The notes under the pieces were generated by a model that made no database searches, had not been told where the DNA came from, and worked only from the letters and a program-made list of their open reading frames with translations. From assembly GCA_963747345.1 (NCBI GenBank), contig CAVVFA010000024.1:72689-136688 (forward strand): a stretch of DNA of 64,000 nucleotides. Reading direction: 5' to 3'. Shown here piece after piece: positions 8,544-18,054 of this stretch. This DNA is from GCA-2746795 sp963747345 (GTDB lineage Bacteria; Chloroflexota; Anaerolineae; Promineifilales; Promineifilaceae). The translations under genes and the position numbers were made by a program. Numbering within the stretch: position 1 is the stretch's first letter; each line of letters starts with the position of its first letter.

Positions 8544-10512
8544 ATGATGCAACCTTCTATTACTATTGCTCCGTATGGTGCTTGGAAATCTCCCATCTCA
8601 TCAGACATGATTGTGTCTAGCAATTTGGCGTTTGGGCAGATTGTATTGGATGGGGAAACGGTTTATTGGGAAGAGGGGCGGCCTGCGGAAAACGGCCGTT
8701 CTGCCCTCGTAAAATGGTCTCCTGAAAAGGGGATAGCGGATGTGGTTCCGCCGGCGTTCAACGTGCGCAGCCGCGTGCATGAATACGGCGGCGGCGCTTA
8801 CAACGTTTATGATGGCGTCGTGTACTTCGTCAACTTCACCGACCAGCAGCTCTACCGCCAACTGCCCGACCAGGAACCGCAAGCGCTCACCGCTGCGCCC
8901 CAGATGCGTTACGCCGACATGGTGCTAGACGCGCCGCGTCACCGGCTCATCTGCGTGCGTGAAGACCACAGCGGCGACGGCGAAGCGGTTTCCACTATCG
9001 TCGCCATTGCCCTGGATGGCACCATTGCGTTGGATGGCGAGCCGGGCGCAGGCACGGTTTTGCTTTCTGGAAACGATTTCTACTCGTCGCCGCGTATCAG
9101 CCCTGATGGCACACAGCTTGCCTGGCTCACCTGGCATCATCCCCACATGCCCTGGGATGGCACCGAATTATGGGTCGGGCAATGGGCAGAAACCGGACAA
9201 ATCGCTCAGCCAGAACGGGTAGCTGGTGGCTCCGCAGAATCCGTCACCCAACCCGAATGGTCGCCAGAGGGGGTGCTGCATTTTGTCTCAGACCGCAGCG
9301 AGTGGTGGAATTTGTACCGCTGGCAACAAGGCGCTGTTGAGGCGCTGTACCCGATGGAAGCGGAATTTGCCCAGCCGCAGTGGGTATTTGGCATGACGGC
9401 TTATGGCTTTGCCAGCGAAAACGCCATCATTTGCAGTTATACGCAGAACGGGTTCTGGTATTTGGCTCGACTAGATACCGAAAACAACACATTCACGCCC
9501 ATTCCCACACCATATGCCACCATCGGCAGTCGCGGCAATCTAAAAGTTGGCGCGGGACATGTGGTTTTTAATGCCAGCAGTGCGACGACGCCGACTCGTA
9601 ATGTCCGCCTCAACTTAGCCACAGAAGCCATGCAAGTTTTGTGCCAGGAAACCAATATGACGATACCGACCCCGGTCTTGTCTGAACCAGAAGCGATTAC
9701 TTTTCTAACGGAAAACGGCCGTTTCTCCCACGCTTTCTATTATCCACCCAAAAATGATGGCTATCAGGCGCCCGCCGCTGAAAAACCGCCCATCATCGTG
9801 ATTAGTCACGGTGGCCCCACCAGCGCCACCAAGCGTAAAACTCAGCCCCGGCATTCTTTACTGGACTAGCCGGGGCATTGGTATTTTAGATGTGAACTAT
9901 GGCGGCTCCACAGGCTACGGCCGTTCTTATCGGCAGCGGCTTAATGGGGAATGGGGGATTGTTGATGTCGAAGATTGCATCAACGCCGCCCAACATCTAG
10001 TCCAACAAGGGCGAGCTGATGGTGACCGATTGGCTATTATGGGCGGCAGTGCCGGTGGCTACACCACCCTCTGCGCTCTCACCTTTCATGATGTGTTTGC
10101 GGCAGGGATTAGTCTTTTTGGGGTCAGCGATGTGGAAGTTTTAGCCAAAGAAACGCACAAATTTGAGTCCCGTTATCTGGATAGCATGATTGGCCCCTAC
10201 CCTGAAGCGCGTGATGTGTACGTGGCACGTTCGCCCATCCACTTCACCGAGCAACTGAACTGCCCGCTGCTGCTGCTGCAAGGGCTGGAAGATCGCGTTG
10301 TGCTGCCCAATCAAGCAGAAATGATGTTTGAGGCGCTGAAAGCCAAAGGCGTGCCAGTCGCGTACCTGCCATTTGCCGGTGAAGGACATGGTTTCCGGCA
10401 AGCGGCAAACATTAAGCGCACCCTCGATGGCACACTCTACTTTTTAAGCAAAGTTTTTGCTTTTGATTTACCAGTTGCTGTGGAGCCAGTAGATATTGAG
10501 AATTTAGATTGA
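8544..10512 (+). CDS. S9 family prolyl oligopeptidase-like peptidase, one frameshift
   Basis: A serine peptidase of the prolyl-oligopeptidase / acylaminoacyl-peptidase type. The N-terminal two thirds (8544 to about 9835) form a beta-propeller that limits access to small peptides. The catalytic domain starts with SHGGPTSAT, then changes frame by +1 around 9830-9843 and continues with YGGSTGYGR, the nucleophile motif GGSAGGYT, the acid residue in LEDRVV and the catalytic His in GEGHGF. Total about 655 residues, full length for the family. All catalytic residues are present once the single extra base is removed, so the gene is probably functional. The ATG follows GAGGAAAA. Palindromes sit near 8690, 9715 and 9917. 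Confidence 0.88.
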
Positions 10513-10818
10513 GAATCTGCCTAATCTGGATAAACCAGAAAAGATTTATCCGCAGATTTCGCAGATTAGAGTTGTTCCCAAATAACCAGGGTAAATTTTT
10601 AGGACACTGATACTGTTCAACGCTGATAAGAAACCATCAGTGTTCGCCAGTATCAGTGTCCCTTTTTTATTCAGGAACAAGCCTATTAAAGAAAAAACTG
10701 CGGTGAAATTCAGGATAGGTGCTAAGGATGCGTTCACAAATAAAAATGGATAAGAGAACGCATCCGCAAGACTTGACCGTCCACCAAAGCCAAAAGTTAT
10801 TCACGGGCAAGCCCTAAG
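10513..10818. other. Convergent intergenic region, hairpins only
   Basis: This 306-base gap separates the S9 peptidase from a convergent SDR gene. It holds an imperfect inverted repeat (10519-10567, words CTAATCTGGATAAA and TTTATCCGCAGATTAG) and the strong hairpin listed separately at 10602-10668. I see no gene in it. Confidence 0.7.
10602..10668 (+). terminator. Long hairpin followed by a T run
   Basis: The arms GGACACTGATACTG (10602-10615) and CAGTATCAGTGTCC (10648-10661) are perfectly complementary over 14 bp, with an inner second stem (AACGCTGA / TCAGTGTT), followed by CTTTTTT. It lies between convergent genes and fits a rho-independent terminator for the peptidase gene. Confidence 0.8.
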
Positions 10819-11553
10819 TTAAAGAAACTCCCCGCCATCAATCGGAATGATGACGCCGGTCAGAAAATCCTGGCGCAGTAGATGCAGCACGTTTTCGGCG
10901 ACGATTTCGGCGCTGCCCGCGCGGCGCAGCGGCACGCGCTTTTGGGCAATGGCCTCCAGGTGACTGGCATCTTTTCCGGGCGGTGGCAGGATGGCTCCCA
11001 GCGCGACGCCGTTGACGGTGATGCCGGGAGCCAGTTCGAGCGCCAGCATTTCTGTCATTTGCGCCAAGCTGCCTTTGGCAAAGCGGTAGACGAAGTGGTC
11101 GGTGGCCGGTTGGCGCAGACGCGCATCGAGGATGTTGATGATTTTGCCGGGAGTCTCGGCGGGGAGCTGGGCGGCAAATGCCTGACTGAGCAGAAAGGGC
11201 GCACGCAGGTTGATGTTCATGATGGTGTCCCACAAGACTGGGTCTGTGTTAGTGAAGGTGTCTTTTTCGGGAAAAATGGCGGCGCTGTTGATGAGGATGT
11301 CGATATGGGCAAAGGTGGAAACGGCCGTTTCCATTACCCGTTTCGCCGCACCCACCTCAGCCAAATTAGCGCTGTAGATGGCAGCCTTCACCCCCCATGC
11401 TTCTGCCTCTTCTTTGGTTTGAATAGCGGGGCCAGCAGAACGGCCGTAGTGGATAAACACATTGCAGCCCGATTCAGCCAACGCCAATACCAATGCTCGT
11501 CCCACGCGAATGGCTCCTCCGGTGACAACGGCCGTTTTTCCTTGTAAGTCCAT
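10819..11553 (-). CDS. SDR oxidoreductase, pteridine-reductase-like
   Basis: An NAD(P)H-dependent SDR resembling the pteridine reductase/FolM branch. It shows TGGAIRVGRA near the N-terminus (the TGxxxRxG form typical of that branch, with Arg for NADPH), NSAAIF in the middle, the catalytic pair Tyr and Lys in FVYRFAKGSL, and a C-terminal PIDGGEFL. About 244 residues. The ATG at 11553 follows AGGAGG; the open frame extends to 11649 but that extension overlaps the neighbouring gene and has no ribosome site. A role in reducing dihydropterin or dihydrofolate would fit the folB-folK genes elsewhere in the window, but this is inference. It is directly followed upstream by nth on the same strand. Confidence 0.85.
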   Translation of the reverse strand: MDLQGKTAVVTGGAIRVGRALVLALAESGCNVFIHYGRSAGPAIQTKEEAEAWGVKAAIYSANLAEVGAAKRVMETAVSTFAHIDILINSAAIFPEKDTFTNTDPVLWDTIMNINLRAPFLLSQAFAAQLPAETPGKIINILDARLRQPATDHFVYRFAKGSLAQMTEMLALELAPGITVNGVALGAILPPPGKDASHLEAIAQKRVPLRRAGSAEIVAENVLHLLRQDFLTGVIIPIDGGEFL

Positions 11554-11579
11554 GAATTCCTCCTGAAAATGATGAGTTT

Positions 11580-12248
11580 CTACACGTCCGCTGAGGGACA
11601 GATGTTCGTGAGCGGACAGTGGGCGCAGTCTGGCTTGCGGGCGAAGCACACACGGCGACCGTGGAACACGAGCAAGTGTGAAATCTCAATCCAGCTTGCA
11701 TGCGGAATGATTTTCATCAGGTCTCGTTCCACGATGACGGGATTGGTGGCGGTTGTCAGGCCAAGCCGATTGGAGAGCCGTTTGACGTGGGTATCTACGG
11801 TGATGCCATCTGCTGTGCCATAAATTTCGCCCAGCATCACATTGGCCGTTTTACGCGCCACGCCCGACAAGCTGGTGAGGTCTGCCATCGTATCCGGCAC
11901 TTCGCCCCCATATTCTTGCAAGATGGTGTGCGCCGATTCCTGAATATACCGCGCTTTTTGGCGATAGAATCCAGTCGAGTGAATGGCTTGTTCCAGTTCG
12001 GCGCGGTCGGCGGCGGCATAGTCAACCACAGTCGGATACTGCCTGAACAGGGCGGGTGTTACGGTGTTCACCCGTGCATCGGTGCATTGGGCGGACAGGA
12101 TGGTGGCGACCAGAAGTTGGATAGGGGTTTCGTAGTTCAGTTCACAATGCGCATCGGGGTGGGCGTTACGCAGTCGCTGGATGAGTTCGGTGATTTTGTC
12201 TGGGTCAGTTATCGTCCGGGACATGCTCGTTTTCTCGGTTCCATTCAA
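11580..12248 (-). CDS. nth: Endonuclease III (DNA glycosylase/AP lyase)
   Basis: Base-excision repair enzyme that removes oxidised pyrimidines and cleaves the abasic site. About 222 residues. It has the helix-hairpin-helix LSGVARKTANVML with the catalytic Lys, the catalytic Asp in ITVDTHVKRL, and the C-terminal iron-sulfur ligands in the pattern C-x6-C-x2-C-x5-C (CFARKPDCAHCPLTNIC). An internal Met eight residues in (MSRTIT) is an alternative start. It lies 26 bases upstream of the SDR gene and is probably co-transcribed with it. Confidence 0.96.
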   Translation of the reverse strand: MNGTEKTSMSRTITDPDKITELIQRLRNAHPDAHCELNYETPIQLLVATILSAQCTDARVNTVTPALFRQYPTVVDYAAADRAELEQAIHSTGFYRQKARYIQESAHTILQEYGGEVPDTMADLTSLSGVARKTANVMLGEIYGTADGITVDTHVKRLSNRLGLTTATNPVIVERDLMKIIPHASWIEISHLLVFHGRRVCFARKPDCAHCPLTNICPSADV

Positions 12249-12456
12249 TTGGTGATTAATGAAATCAATATTAACACAAGGCCGCTTGTGATGTGCAACC
12301 GCTAATTGTTAATCCAAAATCGACAATCGTTAATCCCAATGCCAGAGTATTTGGGCGGTATGTACCATAGACGAATTCGCCGTAAAATTTAAAATGAAAG
12401 GAGTATGATCACTTTCGTATTTACACACTCATTGAATTTGGGAAAAGAGAAATAAG

Positions 12457-14274
12457 ATGTATTGGTATGTAACGGCCGTTAGCCTACTCCTCTTATTGAC
12501 TGCAGCATCATCAATTGTATTTGCCCTGTATGCTTGGAAAAGGCGACCGGTTCCTGGATCGGTAGCCTTTTCTGTGTTTATGATAGCCGTCTCATTTTGG
12601 GTGCTGGCTTATCTCTTACAACTGATGAGTGATGCGTTGTCCACACAAATTATCTGGGCAAAATTGCAGTTTATAGGAGTGGGGCTGGCTCCGGTGGCCT
12701 GGCTGGCTTTTGCATTGCGTTATACCAAACGGGAAGCGTGGTTGACAGCTCGCCATTGGCTTTTGCTGCTGTCTGTGCCCTTGTTAACGCTTCTTTTTGC
12801 GTTAACAAATGAGTTTCATCAGCTTGTATGGGTTCGCGTTAATGTGCTTGCTAATGGTAGTTTGTTTGTTATGCAGGCCACACCAGGCATGTGGTATTGG
12901 CTATTTGTTGTCTATTTGTACGGTATGTTTTTAGCGGGTTCGTTGATGCTGCTAACCTCTACGCGGTATGAGATTGCTTCCTTATTGCCTCAACAAGGCT
13001 TGTTTTTGCTGATTGGTTTGGCCTTGCCCTGGTTTGGCGGTGTTTTGTATGTCACGCGGATGAGTGCTATCGATCTGACACCACTTTCTTTTGCGGTGTG
13101 CGGGTTGATTGTGACGAAATACGCGCTGAATTTCCGTTTTGTGAAGCGCACACCTTTAGAGAATCAGATGGTGGTAAACAGTCTGGAGTCCGGTGTGTTG
13201 GTGATTGATAGTGACCGGGTGATTGTGGATGCGAATCCGGCGATGCTTAAAATTGCAGAACGGCCGTTATCCGCCCTCATTGGCAGCCCCTTGAATGACA
13301 TCTTTCCGCAAGTTGCGGAAAAATATAATACACTTAAAGAGCAGTCTATTGAGATGGGCTGCCAAGACAATCACCAGTCGGAATGTTATGAAATCGAGCT
13401 GTCTTCCTTGCTCGATTGGCGGAAATTTGCGTCCAGTGAAATGCTCGTTTTTCACGACATCAGCAAACGGAAACAGCGAGAAGTATTACGCAATGACATG
13501 ACCCATTCGATGGTTCACGACTTGCGTTCGCCGATGAGCAATTCTTTATTTGCGTTGGAAATGCTCAGAAGTGGCACATTTCATCCCGAAGATGCTGAAG
13601 GCAAACACCTCGTGAACCTCACGTATGAAAATACAGAAAAGGTTCTGAAACTGGTCAACGAAATTTTGGATGTGGGTCGGCTAGAAGATGGTAATATCCC
13701 GGTGCAGTTAACGGCCGTTTCCCTCATAAAACTTGTCGATTACGTATTGGTAAGCCAATCACCACGCGCAGGCGCCAAAAACATTGCCCTCGTGCGCGAG
13801 ATTTCTCCCGACCTACCCGTTGCCTGGGCTGATGAAAATTTGCTAGAGCGCGTCGTGCAGAATCTGGTAGACAACAGCATCAAATACTTGCCTATGGGGG
13901 GAATGGTAAAGGTAACGGCCGTTGTCGTTAACCAGCATGACAAAGAACAACGGCGGATTCATGTTACCGTTTCTGATGATGGCCTTGGACTGCCGCCCGA
14001 ACTCGCTGAAACCATATTTGATAAATTTGTGACTGGGCCAAACAAAGAAAGCGGCAACGGATTAGGTCTGGCATTTTGTCAGATGGCGCTGACCGCCCAC
14101 AATCAGAAAATCTGGATAGAGCAGTCGTCGGAACAAGGGTCTGCGTTCACCTTCTCCCTGGCTTTACCGCCGCAGTTGCCAGAAGATATTTACATCGAAG
14201 ATAAGTGGCTGGAGATACCATCCAATCTATCCGGTTCAAACCTCCTCATGTCACAAGCCCTGCCAAACTGGTAG
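12457..14274 (+). CDS. Sensor histidine kinase with 7TM input, PAS, HisKA and ATPase domains
   Basis: A membrane sensor kinase of a two-component system. Residues about 1-225 form seven hydrophobic segments of the HisKA-associated 7TM type. A PAS-like domain follows (about 235-345, starting VVNSLESGVLVID). The phospho-acceptor is in MVHDLRSPMSN (about residue 354), and the ATPase domain shows the N box NLVDNSIKYLP, the G1 box DDGLGLP and the G2 box NGLGLAFCQMA. About 605 residues, complete. No response regulator gene is adjacent, so its partner lies elsewhere. Palindrome copies sit at the start (12472), 13259, 13710 and 13914. A terminator hairpin follows. Confidence 0.92.
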   Translation: MYWYVTAVSLLLLLTAASSIVFALYAWKRRPVPGSVAFSVFMIAVSFWVLAYLLQLMSDALSTQIIWAKLQFIGVGLAPVAWLAFALRYTKREAWLTARHWLLLLSVPLLTLLFALTNEFHQLVWVRVNVLANGSLFVMQATPGMWYWLFVVYLYGMFLAGSLMLLTSTRYEIASLLPQQGLFLLIGLALPWFGGVLYVTRMSAIDLTPLSFAVCGLIVTKYALNFRFVKRTPLENQMVVNSLESGVLVIDSDRVIVDANPAMLKIAERPLSALIGSPLNDIFPQVAEKYNTLKEQSIEMGCQDNHQSECYEIELSSLLDWRKFASSEMLVFHDISKRKQREVLRNDMTHSMVHDLRSPMSNSLFALEMLRSGTFHPEDAEGKHLVNLTYENTEKVLKLVNEILDVGRLEDGNIPVQLTAVSLIKLVDYVLVSQSPRAGAKNIALVREISPDLPVAWADENLLERVVQNLVDNSIKYLPMGGMVKVTAVVVNQHDKEQRRIHVTVSDDGLGLPPELAETIFDKFVTGPNKESGNGLGLAFCQMALTAHNQKIWIEQSSEQGSAFTFSLALPPQLPEDIYIEDKWLEIPSNLSGSNLLMSQALPNW

Positions 14275-14310
14275 ATTCTGCCGTACTTGTATTGGAAAAG
14301 AAAAGAAGAG

Positions 14311-14334
14311 CCTCCTAAATTCAGGAGGTTTTTT
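14311..14334 (+). terminator. Rho-independent terminator after the histidine kinase
   Basis: CCTCCTAAATTCAGGAGG folds into a short perfect stem and is followed by six T bases. It lies 37 bases after the kinase stop codon. Confidence 0.85.
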
Positions 14335-14405
14335 GGTTCACACTATTTGCCTAAATCCCCCGCCATGCGTAAGATACGCAACATAAATCATAAAAATCAG
14401 GACTA

Positions 14406-16403
14406 ATGAACATGATTGATTTTGGACGCGAAGTTACTGGCAATTTAACTGCTGCTGAATCGCGGGAATGGTTGGTTACAAACGGAATTGGCGGTTTTGC
14501 TTCAGGCACCATCGCCGGACACCTTACCCGTCGCTATCACGGATTGTTGATGGCCGCGTTAAAACCACCCTTAGGCCGCACTTTACTCTTATCAAAATTA
14601 GAAGAAACAGTTGAATATGATGGCATTTACCCCGAAAGCGGCCGTTTTTACAAGCTGTATTGTAATCGTTGGGGGAATGGCACTATTGAGCCAGACGGAT
14701 ATAAATACCTGGATCGATTTCATCTGGAAGGAACCACACCCGTTTGGACGTTCGCCATCGCCAATGCGTTGTTGGAAAAGCGCGTCTGGATGCAGCCCGG
14801 AGCAAACACCACCTACATTCAATACAAACTCGTGCGTGCCACCGGCCCCATGACTCTCGACATTCGAGCCTTGGTAAACTATCGAGACTATCATGCCACC
14901 ACGATGATGGATGATAGAGATGTCGATATTGAAGACGTGGAAAATGGACTTTCTCTTATCCTGGATGAAGATGCCACTCCCTTCTACTTGTTAACCGACA
15001 GCGCTCAAATCATCCCCCAATTTGATTGGTATGAAGATTTCTTCTTGAGCATTGAAGATTATCGCGGACAACGTGATATTCATGATGATCATATGATGGC
15101 AGGGCGCATTCGCCAGACATTGCGTTTGGGCGAATCTTTTGTGGTGGTTGCCAGCACAGACCCCGCCCCCAACCTGGATGGAGAAGCGGCGCTGCAAGAA
15201 CGGGAAGCGTATGAGCGGGCATTGCTCACGCAGGCAGGCGTAGAAGCGGCTGATCCGGCTGTGCAACAGCTCGTCTTGGCCGCCGACCAGTTTGTTGTTA
15301 AACGGCCGACTACTAAAGATGCAAACGGCCGTTCCATCATCGCTGGTTATCCGTGGTTCAGTGACTGGGGGCGAGATACCATGATCGCCCTGCCTGGTCT
15401 GACCTTGAATACCAACCGACCAGAAATCGCCGCCTCCATTTTGCGCACCTACGCTCAATATGTAGACCAGGGCATGATTCCCAATCGTTTCCCCGATATG
15501 GGCGAAAAACCAGAATATAATACCGTCGATGCCACCTTGTGGTATTTTGAAGCCCTTCGTGCTTACTATGCGGCCACTGCTGACAAAGACTTGTTAACAG
15601 ATCTCTATCCCGTCCTGGAAGACATCATCAAATGGCATACACGAGGCACTCGGTACAACATCCAGATGGACAAAACAGACGGCCTCCTCTACGCTGGCGA
15701 AGAAGGCATCCAGCTTACCTGGATGGATGCTAAAATTGGCAACTGGGTGGTCACCGACCGCATCGGAAAGCCAGTAGAAATCAACGCCCTTTGGTACAAC
15801 GCCCTCCGTTCCATGGCCGACTTCGCCCGTGAACTAGGCAAAGATGGCAGTGCCTACGACGAACTCGCTGAAAACACAAAATTCGGCTTTCGCCGCTATT
15901 GGAACGCCAAAATGGGCTACCTGTATGATATTTTGGACGGGCCAGACGGCCATGATGGCAAATTGCGCCCCAACCAACTCTTCACCATCTCCTTGCATCA
16001 CAGCCCTTTACAAGATGCGCAGCGGCAGTCCGTTGTCGATTCCTGTGCCCGCCACTTGCTAACAAGCAATGGCTTACGCAGCCTTTCCCCAGATGACGAA
16101 GACTACATTGGTTCTTATGGTGGCGACCAACTGAAACGAGATAGCGCTTACCATCAAGGAACGGTGTGGGGCTGGCTCATTGGCCCCTTTGTTGAAGCGC
16201 ATTTGAAGGTTTACAACGATCCCAAATTAGCGAAATCATTTCTGAAACCTTTAGTTCAAGAACTGCTTGACGATGGGGTTGGTAGTATTAGTGAAATTTT
16301 TGATGGCGATCCCCCCTTTACCCCACGAGGGTGCATTGCCCAGGCTTGGAGCGTGGCCGAAGTGCTGCGTGTTTGGCAAAAAATAGAGCAGGCTGAAGAT
16401 TGA
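14406..16403 (+). CDS. Glycogen debranching enzyme-type amylo-alpha-1,6-glucosidase
   Basis: A cytosolic glucosidase of the bacterial/archaeal glycogen-debranching type. The N-terminal domain (about 1-270) opens with EWLVTNGIGGFASGT and RRYHGLL, characteristic of this group. The C-terminal (alpha/alpha)6 domain carries GYPWFSDWGRDTMIALPG, NTVDATLWYFEAL, the acidic WMDAKIG segment and YHQGTVWGWLIGPF, which hold the catalytic acidic residues of the family. About 665 residues, full length. Met 3 is an alternative start. It would remove alpha-1,6 branches during glycogen or maltodextrin breakdown. The cNMP/YjeF gene starts within 20 bases of its stop, so they probably share a transcript. Confidence 0.92.
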   Translation: MNMIDFGREVTGNLTAAESREWLVTNGIGGFASGTIAGHLTRRYHGLLMAALKPPLGRTLLLSKLEETVEYDGIYPESGRFYKLYCNRWGNGTIEPDGYKYLDRFHLEGTTPVWTFAIANALLEKRVWMQPGANTTYIQYKLVRATGPMTLDIRALVNYRDYHATTMMDDRDVDIEDVENGLSLILDEDATPFYLLTDSAQIIPQFDWYEDFFLSIEDYRGQRDIHDDHMMAGRIRQTLRLGESFVVVASTDPAPNLDGEAALQEREAYERALLTQAGVEAADPAVQQLVLAADQFVVKRPTTKDANGRSIIAGYPWFSDWGRDTMIALPGLTLNTNRPEIAASILRTYAQYVDQGMIPNRFPDMGEKPEYNTVDATLWYFEALRAYYAATADKDLLTDLYPVLEDIIKWHTRGTRYNIQMDKTDGLLYAGEEGIQLTWMDAKIGNWVVTDRIGKPVEINALWYNALRSMADFARELGKDGSAYDELAENTKFGFRRYWNAKMGYLYDILDGPDGHDGKLRPNQLFTISLHHSPLQDAQRQSVVDSCARHLLTSNGLRSLSPDDEDYIGSYGGDQLKRDSAYHQGTVWGWLIGPFVEAHLKVYNDPKLAKSFLKPLVQELLDDGVGSISEIFDGDPPFTPRGCIAQAWSVAEVLRVWQKIEQAED

Positions 16404-16421
16404 TTTTTGCGAGAAATTGCC

Positions 16422-17939
16422 ATGACGGAAACAAAACCTAAATTTGGTCCTCAAAAGTATCTGGCTGGCACTGATATTATTCATCAAGGTGATGACCCAG
16501 ATCAGTTCTTCATTCTTACCAAAGGGGAAGTGGAAGTAATTTACCAATACCCCGATGGCAGCGAAGTGTTTGTCAATAAGTTGGCGGAAGGGGGGTTCTT
16601 TGGCGAAATCGGCTTGCTTAAACAATCCAAGCGCGTGGCAACCGTTCGGGCGAAAACCGATGTTGAAGTGATGACTATGGATGCGGCTTCTTTTGAGCGC
16701 TGGCTAGATAGCTCAATGATCAACCGCGATGAACTGGATGCTATTGTGGATGAACGCATGGGGACTGCCGGCCCATTGCAGCCACTGGATTCTGATTTAG
16801 TGCGAGTTGAAGAAATTGTTGAAGAAAAAAAACCGCAAGCAAAAGGTTTTCCCAAATTACCTGCCCAATCGGTAGCGGGTATGCAAGATTTTGAACCGGG
16901 TGAAATCATTATCCGTGAAGGGGATATTGCGGAGAACTTTTTTATCATTGTGGAAGGTGCAGTTGAAGTTTATTATCATGGGAAAGCTGATGAAGATACG
17001 GTGATTGCCCGGTTGAGCAACGGTAATTATTTTGGTGAAATTGGTTTGCTTGAAGGGGGCAAAAGAACGGCGACGGTGCGGGCGGCAACGGCCGTTACCC
17101 TCATTGTATTTGATCGTGAAACCTTTGGTCGCTGGCTTAGCCATAACCCAACCAGCAAAAATGAACTGCGGCGCATGGCTATTGAACGGCGCGGCGCGAC
17201 TCAGCCACTGCCGCTTAGCGGTGTGCCTTGCCTCACCACGGCCCAGATGCGCGAAGTAGACCGCGCTATGGTTGAAGATTATCGCATCGAACTTATTCAG
17301 ATGATGGAAAATGCAGGCCGTAATCTGGCACATTTAGCCCGTTCTCGCTTTTTAGACGGCGATCCGCGCGGCAATACCGTGGTGGTGCTGGCGGGGCGGG
17401 GCGGCAATGGTGGTGGGGGCTTGGTATGCGCTCGACGATTACACAATTGGGGTGCAAATGTCCACGTTTTCATCACCCACGCAGACGGTGATTTTAAAGG
17501 CATTCCGGCACAGCAGTTGGAAATTTTGCGGCGTATGGGTGTGCCAGTGACGATTGGCACGGGTATGGTGCTTGCCGGCATGACCCATATTGATCTAATT
17601 ATTGATGCGGTGATCGGTTACAGTTTGGGCGGTAATCCGCAGGGCGTGGCGGCAGAATTTATCCGTTGGGCGAATGGTCAAGAGGCACCCATTTTAAGTT
17701 TAGATACGCCCTCTGGTTTGGAATTGACGAACGGACATGTTTTTGAGCCGACGATTCGCGCCACAGCCACGATGACCCTGGCACTGCCGAAAGAAGGCTT
17801 GCGCTACGAAACGGGCAGAGGCGTTGTGGGTGAATTGTATTTAGCCGATATTAGTGTGCCGCCTGATTTGTTTGGCGAACCCGGAATTGAGATAGAAGTT
17901 GGCGCGATTTTTGCTAAAGACGATATTGTTCGTCTGTAA
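16422..17939 (+). CDS. Fusion of two cNMP-binding domains with NAD(P)HX epimerase (YjeF_N)
   Basis: An unusual three-domain protein. Residues about 10-120 and 155-265 are two cyclic-nucleotide-binding domains: each has the phosphate-binding cassette region (FFGEIGLLKQSKRVATVRA and the matching YFGEIGLLEGGKRTATVR). Residues about 275-505 form a YjeF_N domain: LTTAQMREVDRAM, MMENAGRNLA, the glycine-rich GRGGNGGGGLV and the acidic IIDAVIGYSLGG and SLDTPSGLE motifs. That domain epimerises damaged NAD(P)HX. The partner dehydratase domain, fused in many bacteria, is absent. The open frame starts at 16407 with a Met, but the ATG at 16422 (MTETKPKF) looks better. Regulation of epimerase activity by a nucleotide is inference. 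Confidence 0.9.
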   Translation: MTETKPKFGPQKYLAGTDIIHQGDDPDQFFILTKGEVEVIYQYPDGSEVFVNKLAEGGFFGEIGLLKQSKRVATVRAKTDVEVMTMDAASFERWLDSSMINRDELDAIVDERMGTAGPLQPLDSDLVRVEEIVEEKKPQAKGFPKLPAQSVAGMQDFEPGEIIIREGDIAENFFIIVEGAVEVYYHGKADEDTVIARLSNGNYFGEIGLLEGGKRTATVRAATAVTLIVFDRETFGRWLSHNPTSKNELRRMAIERRGATQPLPLSGVPCLTTAQMREVDRAMVEDYRIELIQMMENAGRNLAHLARSRFLDGDPRGNTVVVLAGRGGNGGGGLVCARRLHNWGANVHVFITHADGDFKGIPAQQLEILRRMGVPVTIGTGMVLAGMTHIDLIIDAVIGYSLGGNPQGVAAEFIRWANGQEAPILSLDTPSGLELTNGHVFEPTIRATATMTLALPKEGLRYETGRGVVGELYLADISVPPDLFGEPGIEIEVGAIFAKDDIVRL

Positions 17940-18045
17940 ATTACAAAAAAATTTCACCGCAGAGGCGCGGAGAACGCAGCGTTTTAAACCTTTTTGCGTT
18001 TCCTGTAACTCTGCGGTTTGTTGTTCAAACAGGAATATATAGAAA
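17940..18045. repeat. ACCGCAGAGG / CTCTGCGGTT imperfect hairpin
   Basis: Left words CACCGCAGAGGCGCGGAG and CGCAGCG face AACTCTGCGGTTTG on the right. It is the same type of purine/pyrimidine hairpin as at 5408-5500, 31995-32065 and 42640-42680, and it separates the fusion gene from rpiA. Confidence 0.7.
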
Positions 18046-18054
18046 TTGAGTGCC

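Noticed and set aside
10546..10737. Minus-strand reading frame in the convergent gap
   Set aside because: It is made of the hairpin repeat sequence and lacks a ribosome site.
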